DNA of 64,000 nt from Akebia trifoliata (GCA_017979445.1 CM030718.1:22005021-22069020), one strand, 5' to 3'; positions 10,755 through 22,202 are shown, counted from the first letter of the stretch. Notes: generated by a model not told the origin, from the letters alone. Program-made: numbers and translations.

Positions 10755-12040
10755 AAAGAGATAATAGTGGTCGATTAGCGGAAGAGTGAAAATGTGGAAT
10801 TCATTTATTTTTGTTAGGTAAGCAAGGTGATTAGTACTTAACGAGAAGGTTAATCAATAAAACTTAAAATTCTTCCCCTCAGTTCTCTAATATGCCAAAC
10901 AAAGGCAACACAACTTCACGTAGGATTAATCTCCCCATTAATGATCTTTACAGCACAAGAAGAGTCCAAATCACAATCTGACACTCTCCAAGAGATAAAC
11001 CTCGATAAAGTTTGAAATAGCAATTGGTGGCACCCACATTTTTCAAAGAAAATCATGCTTTTACCTGAAACATCATCCTTCATAACAGCCCTATAAGATA
11101 CACCTCGAAATCCACTGATACAAATTTAAACCGCGCTGATTTCTGGGGCTTTGTTATTTTCAAAGTTTCGTGTATTTAGTCCACACCATATATGATTGTT
11201 ATCCTCCGATCAGTGCCAGCACAACGCACATCTTGATGAGGAAGAAACCCTAAATGACATTTTTGCAATCCACAAATCCCAGCCAGCCTCAGAGAATCTC
11301 TCATGCATAGTTTGTATTAAAATCGCCTTTGGAATTAATGCATCACTAAATAAATCGGTCTTCCACATAACCGGCACTGAATGAGACTGAACAAGATCAT
11401 AAATCCTTCTCATTGTCTAATTATACCGTCTTGCTAGCACCCATCCATCCTCATTCCCATGATGTATCGGATACTCTAGTATCCACGACTCCCGAATCGA
11501 ACATCTCCCTCCACCCAATATGTGAAAAAAGGGATACACTCGATGCCAAGATCTAACGAATTTAGTCAAATTTGACAGACCTTGGCGTCGATTTTACCCT
11601 TTTTTCACGTAGTGTCCCAAACTGAACTACAGTGGACCTCGGCCCTGTCAAGACAAGAGTCTCCCTTTAAGCCAAGGGACTCATCCAATAGAGTCTTAAT
11701 CCATGCACTGCACCCTCCTCATTGCAAAAGAAAGATGGCATGCATAAGGAAGATGTTTATTGATTGCTAAAACAACAAGAAAATAAGGATGGAATTTTGT
11801 TCCCCGATTGTTAACATGATTACTCTCTTAATATGCTTCATTGATGTTGAAACAAAAATTAATAAAGGAAAAAAAAAGAATGGGAGGTGGCTGACTTTGA
11901 ACCATTGTTAGGCAATTTTTTTTATTTATTTTTATTTTTTATAAGCAACCTTTGTAGGCAAAATTATACATGCAACGCCCATATTTGTCCTCCATTTACT
12001 GGTTGGCCACCACCACCTTGAATCCAAGTAGCTTGATCAA
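10755..12040 (-). pseudogene. LINE-type RT 3' end remnant, module P2 (type beta)
   Basis: This is a diverged copy of P1. The minus-strand frame at 11210-11413 encodes WKTDLFSDALIPKAIL and FRVSSSSRCALCWH, the region leading into the zinc-binding RT domain. It differs from type alpha by shorter sequence around the zinc domain and by the small CACTA-like insert at 11516-11614. It has many stops and no catalytic RT domain. Confidence 0.5.
11516..11614. mobile_element. Miniature CACTA-like element, 99 bp
   Basis: The right end reads TTTTTTCACGTAGTG, so the terminal repeat is CACTACGTGAAAAAA; the left end is the decayed CAATATGTGAAAAAA. Inside, TCGATGCCAAGATCT is mirrored by AGACCTTGGCGTCGA. The type alpha copy near 2470 (CCGCCCAAATTGAAC) shows the empty site, consistent with a 3-bp duplication (ACC/TCC, decayed). 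Relatives are at 13708-13819 and 19055-19154. It is far too small to encode a transposase. Confidence 0.65.
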
Positions 12041-12584
12041 AGCCTAATCCTTGTGACATAAAGTGTAATATTTTTCTTAACCATTGGCATTTCTTGAGTA
12101 CAAAAGCATGGAATTCTCTATGTTAAGAATCCTTCATTAATTCTCACGTTATAGTTGTTATCCACGTTTAAAGCTTATGAGAGTGCCAACACGAATTGAG
12201 GAAAAGTACGCAAGGTAAATTTCACCATGAGGTCTTTAACAAAGATGTCATACTCACTTCAATTTTGAAAAAGCATGTCTAATTTTCACAGATTGATGAG
12301 GCTTTTCAAGTGGTACCTTTACTTTTGGTGAGACTATGGCATGCTTGAGTTGTGATATGAATGTGGAGATCAATCAACTCTATCAATTAAACTAAGAAAT
12401 TGATCCTTCAAGATCAAGTAGTTTATAGAGGCAATTTGAGTAATTTTGAAATACTCAGTGATGATATCACAAGACATATGCCTCCTAGATTTTTTAGAAT
12501 ATAGAGATAAGAAAAGACCACCACTTACATTGTGGATCGATCTGAGTCTTTAGTACAAATTTAAGCTTCTCTAAATCTAAATAC
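12041..12584. repeat. Module Q2, strongly degraded
   Basis: This is homologous to Q1 (for example GAGATCAATCAACTCTATC), but a stop now interrupts the equivalent of the Q ORF and a piece around the IVIIDTIEA codons is deleted. No open frame survives. Confidence 0.55.
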
Positions 12585-12920
12585 TGTTGAGTGTTGTGTT
12601 ATCCACCTCCGCTCTCAGGTGTCACGTGCTCACGTATCGTGCCCCAATCGACCAATGACCCTCTTATGTTCATAGTTGTGCCTTCCCCATCAAATCGGTC
12701 TTTTGGGATAAATGGTTGTCAACATAGTATCAAAGTGTCAAGTTCATTTTGGTCATGGTTCAAGTCTCCTCGAGGAAATTTTTCACCTTTATCGGTGAGG
12801 GGGAGTGTTGAGTGTTGTGTTATCCGTCTCCATTCCTGGATTTTAGGTCCTCACGTATCGTTCCCAGGTCGACCAGTGATCCTCTTGTATTTATAGTTGT
12901 GCCATCTCCTTCAAATCGGT
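12585..12920 (+). mobile_element. TRIM-like miniature LTR retrotransposon
   Basis: Two direct repeats begin TGTTGAGTGTTGTGTTATCC at 12585 and 12806. The first ends GTTGTCAACA at 12724 (140 bp). It is followed at once by TAGTATCAAAGT, a decayed copy of the Met-tRNA primer site TGGTATCAGAGC. The second repeat is preceded by a polypurine tract, GGTGAGGGGGAG (12794-12805). Only 81 bp lie between the repeats, with no coding capacity, which fits a terminal-repeat retrotransposon in miniature. The second LTR loses homology after AAATCGGTC, where module sequence resumes, so the right end is truncated. Confidence 0.75.
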
Positions 12921-12993
12921 CATTACAAGTTAACAATTTTGTTTTTTGGATTTATTTATTTATTTTTATTTTTTTTGACAGAAAATATATATA

Positions 12994-13371
12994 TGGGGAC
13001 GGATCATGGGACATATGTAAAAACAATGTAATAATATAAAAAGTTCAAAATATGGATTAGAGGTTTTGGATTGATCTGATTTTTTGTAAGGACGATCTTT
13101 ATGATCAGAAGATCATTCTAAAAAAAATTAGTCCAATCTGAAACTTCTAACCCCATCAAAAGTGATTTAGAATTTGGACCATCGATTTTTTACGAATAAA
13201 TTTTAAACCACTTTTGATGGACTTACAAGTTTCAGATTGAGATGATTTTTTGTGAGGATGATCTTCTCATCATAGAGAGAACATCTTCACAAAAAATAAG
13301 CTCAATCCAAAACCTCTCACCCATATTTTGAACAACCATTGTTTTTACATATGTCCCTTGATCCACCCCGT
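12994..13371. mobile_element. Foldback MITE, subfamily C
   Basis: The terminal inverted repeats read GGGACATATG and CATATGTCCC near the ends, with outer GGGGACGGATCA against TGATCCACCCCG. Two internal hairpins share the TTAGAGGTTTTGGATTGA and GATGATCTTC motifs. TATATATA flanks both sides. Subfamily C sequence recurs in the right half of the chimeric element at 49088-49638. Confidence 0.8.
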
Positions 13372-13379
13372 ATAGAATA

Positions 13380-13958
13380 TATATATTTCTACAAAACCCA
13401 CAATGTACTAAAAAAATATAACATCTAATAATCCAAATGGACAACATTGAAAAAAATCAAAATCTTTAAATTAATTGCCTCAAAAGCTTCTAGCCATAGC
13501 ACTTGACACTTTGCTCTAAAGCAACATGACTATACTCATCTTCTTGATCTCGTTCTGATAGTGGGGTTAGGTAGGATCAAACTTTTCCTCGTTGATTTAC
13601 TTTTTTTTTACTCTCGATACCATTAGAGAATAAATCTCTTCATTCATCATTTCTTCTACACATGCCAATCCTATGATACGCACTTTGATTCCTCTTCCAA
13701 TAAGTAACTCCATGAAAAAAAAGAAGGGTAAATTCGACACCAAGGTCTATCGAATTTTCTTGGATTTAGCCAAATTCGACAGATCTAGGCATTCAATCTA
13801 CCCCTTTTTCCACATGGTGCTAGTGGTTTTCTTTTCCGTTGTGTCTGACTGTCCTTGAGAATGAGAATTCCCCTATTCCTCACAATAGAAAATTTTAAAG
13901 TTGTCTGTCCTTTGGAACTTGTTGGAGAGGCATGATTTCAGCAATATCTTCAGAGAGA
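13380..13958. repeat. Module R2, degraded
   Basis: This is a distant copy of the R module: ATTGCCTCAAAAGCTTCTAG, then the ORF region near 13640-13700 in which the DWHALKKW peptide is no longer in frame. It is interrupted by a small CACTA-like insert (13708-13819) and ends at GATTTCAGCAATATCTTC, where gypsy gag sequence begins. Confidence 0.6.
13708..13819. mobile_element. Miniature CACTA-like element, second copy
   Basis: The inner terminal repeats CATGAAAAAAAAGAAGGG and CCCCTTTTTCCACATGGTG enclose an inverted pair (TTCGACACCAAGGTCT and AGATCTAGGCATTCAA). The homologous position near 9315 in copy A lacks the insert. Confidence 0.55.
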
Positions 13959-14444
13959 CATTAGATAACACATAAGCTCGAACTGGGTGAGCCACCACAT
14001 AGGAAGAATGTGGAAGAAAGGCTTGGTAGCCGCATTGATGCTCAGACAGAGAAAGTGAACCATATGAAGGGGACTGACATACAAAAAGGAGTAAGATTTG
14101 AAGACGTCTGTTTTTACCCCGACTCAGACTTCAAGTGCTCGAAACTGGAAAAATACAACCACATCAGATGCCCTCTTGCTCACCTAAGGCTTTACTGTGG
14201 TGCCATGTGCCAATTCAAAAGGAATGATAAGTTGATAGTACAGATGTTTCAAAGAAGCTTGATGAGAATAGCATTGAACTGGTTCACCCAGCTCGATCAT
14301 AGCAAGATCAGAAACTGGCAAGACTTGGCAAATATCTTCATGACAAACTATCAATTCAATGTCGATATGGTTATGGACAGGCAGGGAGTGGCCAAGATAG
14401 TAAGAAAGCCGAAGGCTTTGAACCAGCTAGTGTAAAATATTAAC
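13959..14444 (+). pseudogene. Ty3/gypsy gag fragment (copy 2)
   Basis: An uninterrupted frame at 14010-14435 (141 codons) encodes the central Gag domain of a plant gypsy element: EKYNHIRCPLAHLRLYCGAM, then NDKLIVQMFQRSLM, ALNWFTQLDHSKIRNWQDL and NYQFNVDMVMDR (PF03732-type order and spacing). It ends soon after KALNQLV, where it runs into the LINE-containing module. There is no zinc knuckle, protease or polymerase, so it is a 3'-truncated fragment. It is better preserved than copy 1 at 734-1288 and sits at the equivalent junction, which suggests the fragment was carried along when the module was duplicated. Confidence 0.75.
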
Positions 14445-15795
14445 AAATCTCACTATATATATCATGTATTTATTGTGGTCGATTAGCAGAAGAGCAAAAT
14501 GTGGAATTTTTCTATATTTTTTCTTGGATAGCAAGAAATTAATTTGCCACCCTGTTTGCTTCTCGCCAATAAAACTCAAAATTGCATGAGTTAAAAAGTC
14601 TACCCATTAATGCTAGTAACAACATATGAAGAGTCTGGATCACAATCCTATCAGTAGTACGTACTTTCCTTTAAGTAGCAAAGTTAAGAGCTTCTACAAT
14701 AGCTTCCAATTCGGTGGTGATGATATCATTAGAGGAAATGCCTCTTCCAACCTCAAACGTAAAACGGTCTAATAAAGCCAAAACCAACACTCCCAAAGAT
14801 AGCGAGCTATATATATTTATTTTGACATCTTCGCTCTCCGACACTCTCCAAAAGATAGACCTCAATGGAGTTTGAAAATCCTATAAGTCGCACCTCCATT
14901 TCTCAAACAAAATCCAGCTTCTGCCTGAAACAACACCCTTGATAACAGCCCTATAAAATATGCCTCAAAAATCCTCCAAGATGAATTTCAACGACACTGA
15001 TTTTTGGGACATTTTATTTTCAAAGTTACGTCAATTTCACTCACTCCATATATGAGACAGAGCAATAGAAGATGCCACACACAATAAACCTTGGACAAAC
15101 ATGCTAGGAAAGTGAAGATTGCTTGACTTTCAAATCAGATAGATATATGGGAATCTAAAGAAATATGGTCGTTATCGTCCAATCCAAGCCAACACAAGAT
15201 ACATCATGATTTTAAAAGGATCCCTTTTCTTCTGTAGATTCTCTATTGTAAGAAGCTTTATTAATCGCCATCCAGGCTATGAAGGAATGATGAGGTAGGA
15301 AACCTCAACCGGGTTCAAATGATGTTTTTCCAATCCACAAATCCCAGCCGTTAGAGACTCCCATGCACTCTTTGTACTAAAATCGCCTTTGGAATTAATA
15401 CATCACTAAAAAAATCAGTCTTCTACATCTTGAACCGGCAATGAATGAGACCGCACAAGATCATAAATTCTCCTCATTGTCTCATTATGGGGTCTTACTA
15501 GCACCCATGCATCCATCCTCATTCCCTGAAAGGACTACAGTGATGAACCCCAGCCCCGTCAAGCCAAGGGTTTCATCCAAGAGAGCCTTAGTCGATGCGC
15601 CACACCCTCCTCACTCCAAAAGATAGATGGCATGCATGTGGAGGATGTGTATTGATTGCTAGAAAATCGACATGATAATGACGAAATATTGTTCCTTGAT
15701 TGTAGGCAAACTTCTGCCTGGCCATATTTCTCCGCCATTTCTGGATCTGCAACCACCCCTTTGAGTCCAAGCAACTTGATTAAAGCATAATTCTT
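14445..15795 (-). pseudogene. LINE-type RT 3' end remnant, module P3 (type alpha)
   Basis: Closest to P1. The RNase H-like tail is best read here: KINIYSSLSLG, then GRGISSNDIITTELEAIVEA (14671-14865, minus strand). Upstream, the QKWRRNMARQKFAYNQGT and HLSFGVRRVWRID blocks are visible. It has multiple stops. Confidence 0.6.
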
Positions 15796-16124
15796 GTGAC
15801 ATAAAGATTGTACTATTTTTCATACCACCATTGTTATTCTTGTTCTCATTTAGATGTTCTTGAGCAACAAAAGCATGGAATTCTCTAGGTTAATAATCCT
15901 TCACAATTCTCACGTTAGAGTTGCTATCCATGCTTAAAGCTTAAGAGTGCCAAAAGAAAATGAGGAAAAGTAGGCAAGGGCAGTTTCAACATTAAGTCTT
16001 TCACAAAGCTTCCATATATACAATTTTCCTAAGTCATTAGAAGCCTAAAAAAGCCGATTTGGATTGATGCTAGTTCTTCAAATTAATAGACTTTTTAAGG
16101 TGTACAGTTCCTCCTTTACGTCCG

Positions 16125-16328
16125 GTGGAGATTGATCAACTATATCAATTAAACGAAGAATTTGATCCTTCCAGATTAAGTTGTTTATACTTTATAGTCA
16201 TCATTGACACCATAGAGGCAATTTGTGCAAATTGTGAAATACTCAGTGGTAAGACTGTTGATATCATACGGATAAGGAGATTAGAAGAGATCACCACTCA
16301 CATTGTGGAAGCTTTAGTACAAAAGTGA
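16125..16328 (+). other. Q-module ORF, copy B (67 codons, unknown)
   Basis: This frame encodes EIDQLYQLNEEFDPSR, a hydrophobic LYFIVIIDTIEAICA segment, and a basic/acidic tail (IRRLEEITTHIVEALVQK) before TGA. Copy C (21981-22202) agrees at most residues; copy A is truncated by a stop. I do not recognise a domain. It may be an exon of a captured host gene or a non-coding frame kept by recent duplication. Confidence 0.35.
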
Positions 16329-16592
16329 GCTTCTCTAAATCTGGACTTCTCAACATGAGTAGACATGGATAAGAGCTTTCTTTTGAATAGATTACAAGTT
16401 AATCAACAATTTTTTTCATTTGTAAAGAAAGCAAAGAAATACATGTAGACAATAAACACAGATGTATCCCTGCAAAACTCAAAATGTACTCCAAAATAAA
16501 AAATCAAGCCATCCAACATTGAAAGAAATCAAAATCTCACAATGAATTGCCTCAAAAGCTTCTAGACATAGCATTTGACACTTTGTTCTAAA

Positions 16593-17040
16593 TCATCTTC
16601 GTATGATCGGGGGGTTAGGTAGGATCATGGCTTTTCGTCCTTGATTTACCTTCTTGTTTCTTGATAACCAGAGTGATTCAATCTCCTCATTCATCCATTT
16701 CTTCAATGCATGCCAATCCTTTGATATCGCTCTTTGATTCCTCTTCCAAAGAGTGGTTTTCTTCCTTTTTGTGTCTAACTCGCATTGACATTCAGATTTC
16801 CTCTGCTCCTCACCATAGAAATTTTTTTAAGTTGCCAATCTTTGGAACTTGTTGGAGAGGCCTGATTTCAGCCATATCTTCATCTGTCTCCAAAGCAAAG
16901 AATTGGTTTCCTTTATGAAATAGAAAACTAAATAAAGAATAGAAACAACAATGAAATATCAAACTAACCAGAAGATTAAGGACTTTTCTAGCCTCAACCC
17001 ATGTTTGAGAGGCTTTCCAATAGACAGAAGGTTGAGACAA
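16593..17040 (-). pseudogene. R-module ORF, copy B (frameshifted)
   Basis: The frame starts MSQPSVYWKASQTWVEARKV (17040), runs through a hydrophobic FYSLFSFLFHKGNQFF segment, then shifts frame near 16880. It continues in the copy C frame as EEQRKSECQCELDT and ISKDWHALKKWMNEEIESLW to a TGA at 16593. The TGA that interrupts copy C at this place is TGC (Cys) here. Confidence 0.4.
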
Positions 17041-17379
17041 GATGAAAAAAATAAAAAATCAGATATCAGCAATTATTTTCTAGGGATTAGTACAAAAACA
17101 TAGTGATTTCTTGAGACGCAAAACATATTTACAAGATAAGAGATAAAGAGAGATTGTTTAGAACTCATCACCGATCTCTACGACTGTGATTTTCTGCTAC
17201 CGAGAAAATCATGAAATGTACTCCTAAATTAGCCAAAAGGCTCACAAAGGTAAGTAAATAAATGTGCTTACACAGAAAATTAAATCTCCGATGTGTTGAT
17301 TTATCGGGCATCCCACAAAATTGCATGTTGTCAACGGAGAGATTTCTGGAAAGAATTAGGATAATCATTGCTACAAATA

Positions 17380-17720
17380 GATCGATGTTCCTGACATTTC
17401 ATCCATCTCATCTTCATTTACAAAATTGATGAAGTGCCATGAACACGATCTGTTTATAGTGACGTGGATAGAGTTGTTGGAAAGAATTAGGATATATAAT
17501 CGTTCCTACAAATAGATCATTGTTCATGGCATTTCATCCATCTCATCTTCACTTAAGAAATTGATGAAGTGCCATGAACACGATCTTTTTATAGCGATAT
17601 GGATAGCGCTGCTGGAAAGAATTAGGATAAGCTTTCCTACAAATAGATCATTGTTCATGGCATTTCATCCATCTCAACTTCAGTTACAAAATTGATGAAA
17701 TGCCATGAACACGATCCATT
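17380..17720. repeat. Three tandem long hairpins, copy B
   Basis: Same arrangement as copy A: stems at about 17389-17451, 17513-17586 and 17645-17718, arms GTTCATGGCATTTCATC and GATGAAGTGCCATGAAC. Arms are conserved while loops vary. Confidence 0.8.
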
Positions 17721-17826
17721 CATAGTGATTAATTCCATAGAGTGTTTTAAAACAATGAGATGAAATCTTCATCTCAGGAAGTAAAAACTTAGAAATTTGG
17801 TGAAGAGGGCGGTTTCCTATTGGTCA

Positions 17827-17834
17827 TTTATATA
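17827..17834 (-). promoter_or_regulatory. Putative TATA box for R-module transcript, copy B
   Basis: TATATAAA on the minus strand, identical context to copies A and C. Confidence 0.4.
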
Positions 17835-18234
17835 GGCACTCATGAGCACATATATGGAAGGATAATAAATGTATTTCCATAAAAAGATATTGCAAATCTT
17901 TTTTTATTAACTAAATATTTCTAAATCTTTCACACTATCCCAATGTAGATTTCAAATATTGATAGCTTAAAATAGGAAACTTGAGGCGGGGTTGGTTACT
18001 GAAAACTTGATCCAAGTTTTGGCTAAACTCGTTAATCCATGAATAAATCATCGCGGAATATACATTGGGCTTTATGTTCTAGAAACAAAATAATTATCGA
18101 GCAGAATATTTGAGATCATTTATCTGATAGATTCATTGTATACGTTCACCAAAAGTATCAGCTAGCTAAGTTGGTTAAACTTTGTGACAGTTGATATCAC
18201 TAACATAACTTTCTTCCCCTAGTAATTACTGACA

Positions 18235-19498
18235 AATAATCTCAAATGCCCCACAAAAAGAGATAATAGTGGTGGATTAGCGGAAGAGTGAAAATGTGGA
18301 ATTTATTTCTTTTTTTTAGGTAAGCAAGGTGATTAGTAGTTAACAAGAAGGTGAATCCAAAAATTGAATCGGCCGCCCTGTTTGCTTATCGTTAATAAAA
18401 CTCAAAATTCTACCCCCAAGTTCTCTAATATGCCGAACTAAGACAACACAACTTCACATAGGATTCATCTCCCCATTAATGATCTTTACAGCACACGAAG
18501 AGTCCAAACCACAATCCGACACTCTCCAAGAGATAGATTTCGATGGAGTTTGAATTAACTATAGGTGGCACCCACATTTCTCAAAGAAAATCCTGCTTTT
18601 ACCTGAAACATCATCCTTCATAATTGCCCTATAAGATACACCTCGAAATCCCCCGATAAATTTAAACCACGCTGATTTTTGGGGCTTTATTATTTTTAAA
18701 GTTTCGTGTATTTAGTTCACACCATATATGGTCATTATCCTCCGATCAATGCTAGCACAATGCACATCTCGATGAGGAAGAAACCCTAAATGACATTTTT
18801 ACAATCGACAAATCCCGGCCAGCGTCTGAGATTCTCTCATGCACTCTTTGTATTAAAATCCCCTTTGGAATTAATGCATCACTAAATAAATCGGTCTTCC
18901 ACATCTTAAACCGGCAATGAATCTGACTGCACAAGATCATAAATCCTTCTCATTGTCTAATTATACCGTCTTGCTAGCACCCATCCATCCTCATTCCCAT
19001 GATATATCAGATACTCTTGTATCCACGACTCCCAAGTTGAACATCTCCCTCCTTCTACTATGAGAAAAAAGGGGAACATTCGATGCCAAGATCAGTCAAA
19101 TTTAGCGAAATGTGACGAACTTGGGCGTTGAATTTACCCTTTCTGCACGTAGTGTCCCAAACTAAACTACAATGGACCCCGGCCTTGTTAAGACAAGGGT
19201 CTCCCTTCAAGCAAAGGGACTCATCCAATAAAGTCTTAGTCCATGCACTGCACCCTCCTCATTCCCAAAGAAAGATGGCTTGCATATGCAGAGTGTTTAT
19301 TGATTGCAAAAAAAACAACAAAATAATGATAGAATATTGTTCCTCGATTGTTTACATGATGACTTGCTTGATATGCTTCATTGATGTTGGACAAAAATTA
19401 AAAAAGGAAAAAAAACATATGGGAGTAGGCTGAATTTGAACCATTTTTAGGCATTTTTTATTTTTTATTTTTTATTTTTTACAAGCATCCGTTGTAGG
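18235..19498 (-). pseudogene. LINE-type RT 3' end remnant, module P4 (type beta)
   Basis: Closest to P2. The minus-strand frame at 18752-18940 encodes FKMWKTDLFSDALIPKGIL and SFRVSSSSRCALC. It carries the same CACTA-like insert as P2 (19055-19154), so that insert predates the duplication. It is cut at 19499 by an Athila-like LTR. Confidence 0.5.
19055..19154. mobile_element. Miniature CACTA-like element, third copy
   Basis: Ends CTACTATGAGAAAAAAGG and CCCTTTCTGCACGTAGTG, at the same position in module P4 as the insert in P2. It is therefore an ancestral insertion shared by both type beta copies. Confidence 0.6.
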
Positions 19499-20639
19499 TG
19501 ATCAGGTCCCAAAAAGTAATTTCTAGGACCGTAATTGCAGAGAATTTAACCTCACTTCATTTACTATTTTCCCTAAATAAAGACAATTTCCTAAAAGTCC
19601 AAAATTATTGATAATTAAAGAATTTTTATTTTAATTTGCAGTCAGGAAAGCGAAAATTCTGAGACAAAAATAGAAAAAACGAAGCCAATACTACAATGCT
19701 GAAGCCAAGGCAAATCAGCAGTCCAAAATTCAGGCTGGGTATCTCCACCCAGACCGCACCACAGTGGTCCTAGGGGGGACAGCCTTAAGCTTTGCGCTGG
19801 AAACTTTTGGCTGCATTGTCTTAGAATTGATTTAGTTGTCTTAAAACAACTTGAGCGGGAGTGATCCAGAAACCCGGGAGAAACTCTATAAATTGAGAAG
19901 TTGTCTAAGGGAGAGTGTTCTCGTAGAGTGAGAGCTGAAGAACTATCTGTCCCCTTTTCTTCTCCCCTTCTACTTATAATTTAAGTATAGTTCAAAGTAT
20001 GTTTTCAAAGCTATTCTTCTCTCTCCCTTTTAATTTATCGCAATTTGTTCTTGGCGATGATTATCGACTAAACACTCCATAGAGAAGTCAATGAAGCCAG
20101 AGCGAGTTTAACTTAGTTACTTCTAATTGGTTCTATTTCTTTCAATGAATGGTGTACTTGTGAAAACTCTTAAGTTTGGAATTATCAGATGACGTATTTA
20201 GTTTTCTAAGTCTGATGATTCATGCTTAGATGAGATCAAGCTTAATCATACTTATTTACGAACATTGGATAAAAATCTGACAATCTTGTCTTATTTAAGG
20301 ATTCACATACATTTGAATCGCATAGTGAATTTATAGATTTACGTTTAGATCCACGAGCATCAATTTTGTTGCGTGGATCGAGACAAACATAGAACCATTG
20401 AGATGTTGAGATAACATGCAAAGGTGGATTTGATTCCTCTAGCCTTTAGACTGCATTTCATTTCTAGATTTACTTCCATTTTAGTTAGTGATACTCTTAT
20501 TCAATAAATTGATTTAATTTGGCTACTTAAATCTGAGTCAGTTTTGAGTTGAAAGAAATATCAAATCAACGTTGTCCCTGTGGATCGATCCTTGCTTACC
20601 AAGGTTAAATTTTGTTCATTATTATATTTATAATCTACA
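19499..20639 (+). mobile_element. Athila/Tat-like Ty3/gypsy LTR
   Basis: The 1141-bp LTR begins TGATCAGGTCCC and ends ATAATCTACA. The left boundary is set by comparison with copy A near 11957, where CTTTGTAGG continues into module sequence. It has a promoter-like TATAAATT at 19887 and the GTCCCTGTGGATCGATCC block near its 3' end that is typical of this lineage. A primer-binding site follows. No second LTR or gag is present, so this is a 5' fragment: LTR plus about 170 bp of internal sequence. Confidence 0.75.
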
Positions 20640-20812
20640 CCGAACAAATTCGCACCATTGCCAGGGAGAACGGTTTTGATCCAATTTTTTTCAACGAGAA
20701 ACCGATAAGGATTTGTTACAGATTTGAGTTCTGTTTGTTGAAAAACTTACATAAAAGAAACAAATCTAGAGACAAAAATATTTTCATTGGACTGTTCAAT
20801 TAATAAGAAAAT
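20640..20812 (+). other. Athila-like primer-binding site and internal stub
   Basis: TCGCACCATTGCCAGGGAG (20650-20668) resembles the tRNA-derived primer site of Athila/Tat elements (family form TGGCGCCGTTGCCGGGGA). The following sequence has no recognisable gag and stops at 20812, where module P5 begins mid-unit at ACATTTTATTGTCAAAG. The junction implies a deletion that removed the rest of the element plus modules Q4, R4 and the start of P5. Confidence 0.6.
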
Positions 20813-21650
20813 AGCTCCAAAAACATTTTATTGTCAAAGTTTCATCTATTTCACTCACTCCATATATGATACAGAGCAATAGAAGATGCCACACACAATA
20901 AATCTTGGACAAACATGCTAGGAAAATGAAGATTGCTTGGCTTTCAGATCCAATAGATATATGGGAATCGAAAAAAATATGGCCTCTATCGTCCAATCCA
21001 TGCCAACACAAGACACATCATGATTTCCAAAGGACCCTTTTTCTTCCAAAAATTCTCTATCGTAAGAAACTTTATTAATCGTCATCATCCAGGCTATGAA
21101 GGAATGATGAGGTAGGAACCCTCAACCGCTTCCAAATGATGTTTTTCCAATCCACAAATCCCGGCCACCAGAGACTCCCCTGCACTCTTTGTACTAAAAT
21201 CTCCTTTGGAATTAATACATCACTAAATAAATCAGTCTTCCACATCTTGAACTAGCAATGAATGAGACTGCACAAAATCAAAAATTCTCCTCTTTGTCTC
21301 ATTAAGGGGTCTTACAAGCACCCATCCATCCTCATTCCCCTGATCGCATACCCTAGCATCCACGACTCCCGAATTGAACAATTGGCCTCCGCCCAAATTG
21401 AACTACAATGAACCCCAGCCCCGTCAACTTAAGGATCTCATCCAAGAGAGCCTTAGTAGATGTGCCAAACCCTCCTCACTCCAAAAGATAGATGGCATGC
21501 ACGTGGAGGATGTGTATTGATTGCTAGAAAATCAACACAATAATGACGAAATATTGTTCCTTGATTGTAGGGAAACTTATGCCTGGCCATATTCCTCCAT
21601 TTTCGGATGTGCCACCACCCCTTTGATTCCAAGCAACTTGATTAAAGCCT
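20813..21650 (-). pseudogene. LINE-type RT 3' end remnant, module P5 (type alpha, truncated)
   Basis: The minus-strand frame at 20796-21011 encodes CWHGLDDRGHIFFDSHISI and VWHLLLLCIIYGVSE, the zinc-binding RT block. The RNase H-like tail present in P1 and P3 is absent because the module starts at the deletion junction. Confidence 0.55.
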
Positions 21651-21980
21651 AATTCTCATGACGTAAAGATTGTACTATTTTCCATACCACCTTTGTTATT
21701 CTTGTTCTCATTTAGATGTTCTTGAGCAACAAAAGCATGGAATTCTCTAGGTTAATAATCCTTCACGAGTCTCACGTTAGAGTCGCTATCCATTTTTAAA
21801 GCTTAAGAGTGCCGAAACAAAATGAGGAAAAGTAGGCAAGGGCAGTTTCAGCATTAAGTCTTTCACAAAGCTGCCATATATACAATTTTCCTAAACCATT
21901 AGCAGCCTAAAAAAGCCTATTTGGATTGATGCTAGTTCTTCACATTAATAGGCTTTACGTCCTGTGAGATTACCACTTAT

Positions 21981-22202
21981 ATGGACAGTGATACGATTGT
22001 GGAGATTGATCAAGTATATCAATTAAACGAAGAATTTGATCCGTCCAGATTAAGTTGTTTATACTTTATAGTCATCATTGACACCATAGAGGCAATTTGT
22101 GCAAATTGTGAAATACTCAGTGGTAAGACTGATGATATCATACAGATAAAGAGATTAGAAGAGATCACCACTTACAGTGTGGAAACTTTAGTACAAAAGT
22201 GA
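21981..22202 (+). other. Q-module ORF, copy C (73 codons, unknown)
   Basis: The best preserved version: MDSDTIVEIDQVYQLNEEFD, then LYFIVIIDTIEAICANCEI and IKRLEEITTYSVETLVQK, then TGA. See copy B for interpretation; the family is unknown. Confidence 0.38.

Noticed and set aside
16661..16918. Plus-strand frames of 85-89 codons in the R modules (also 22554-22823)
   Set aside because: They are antisense to the minus-strand R ORF, whose position below a TATA box and lesion pattern make it the better candidate.
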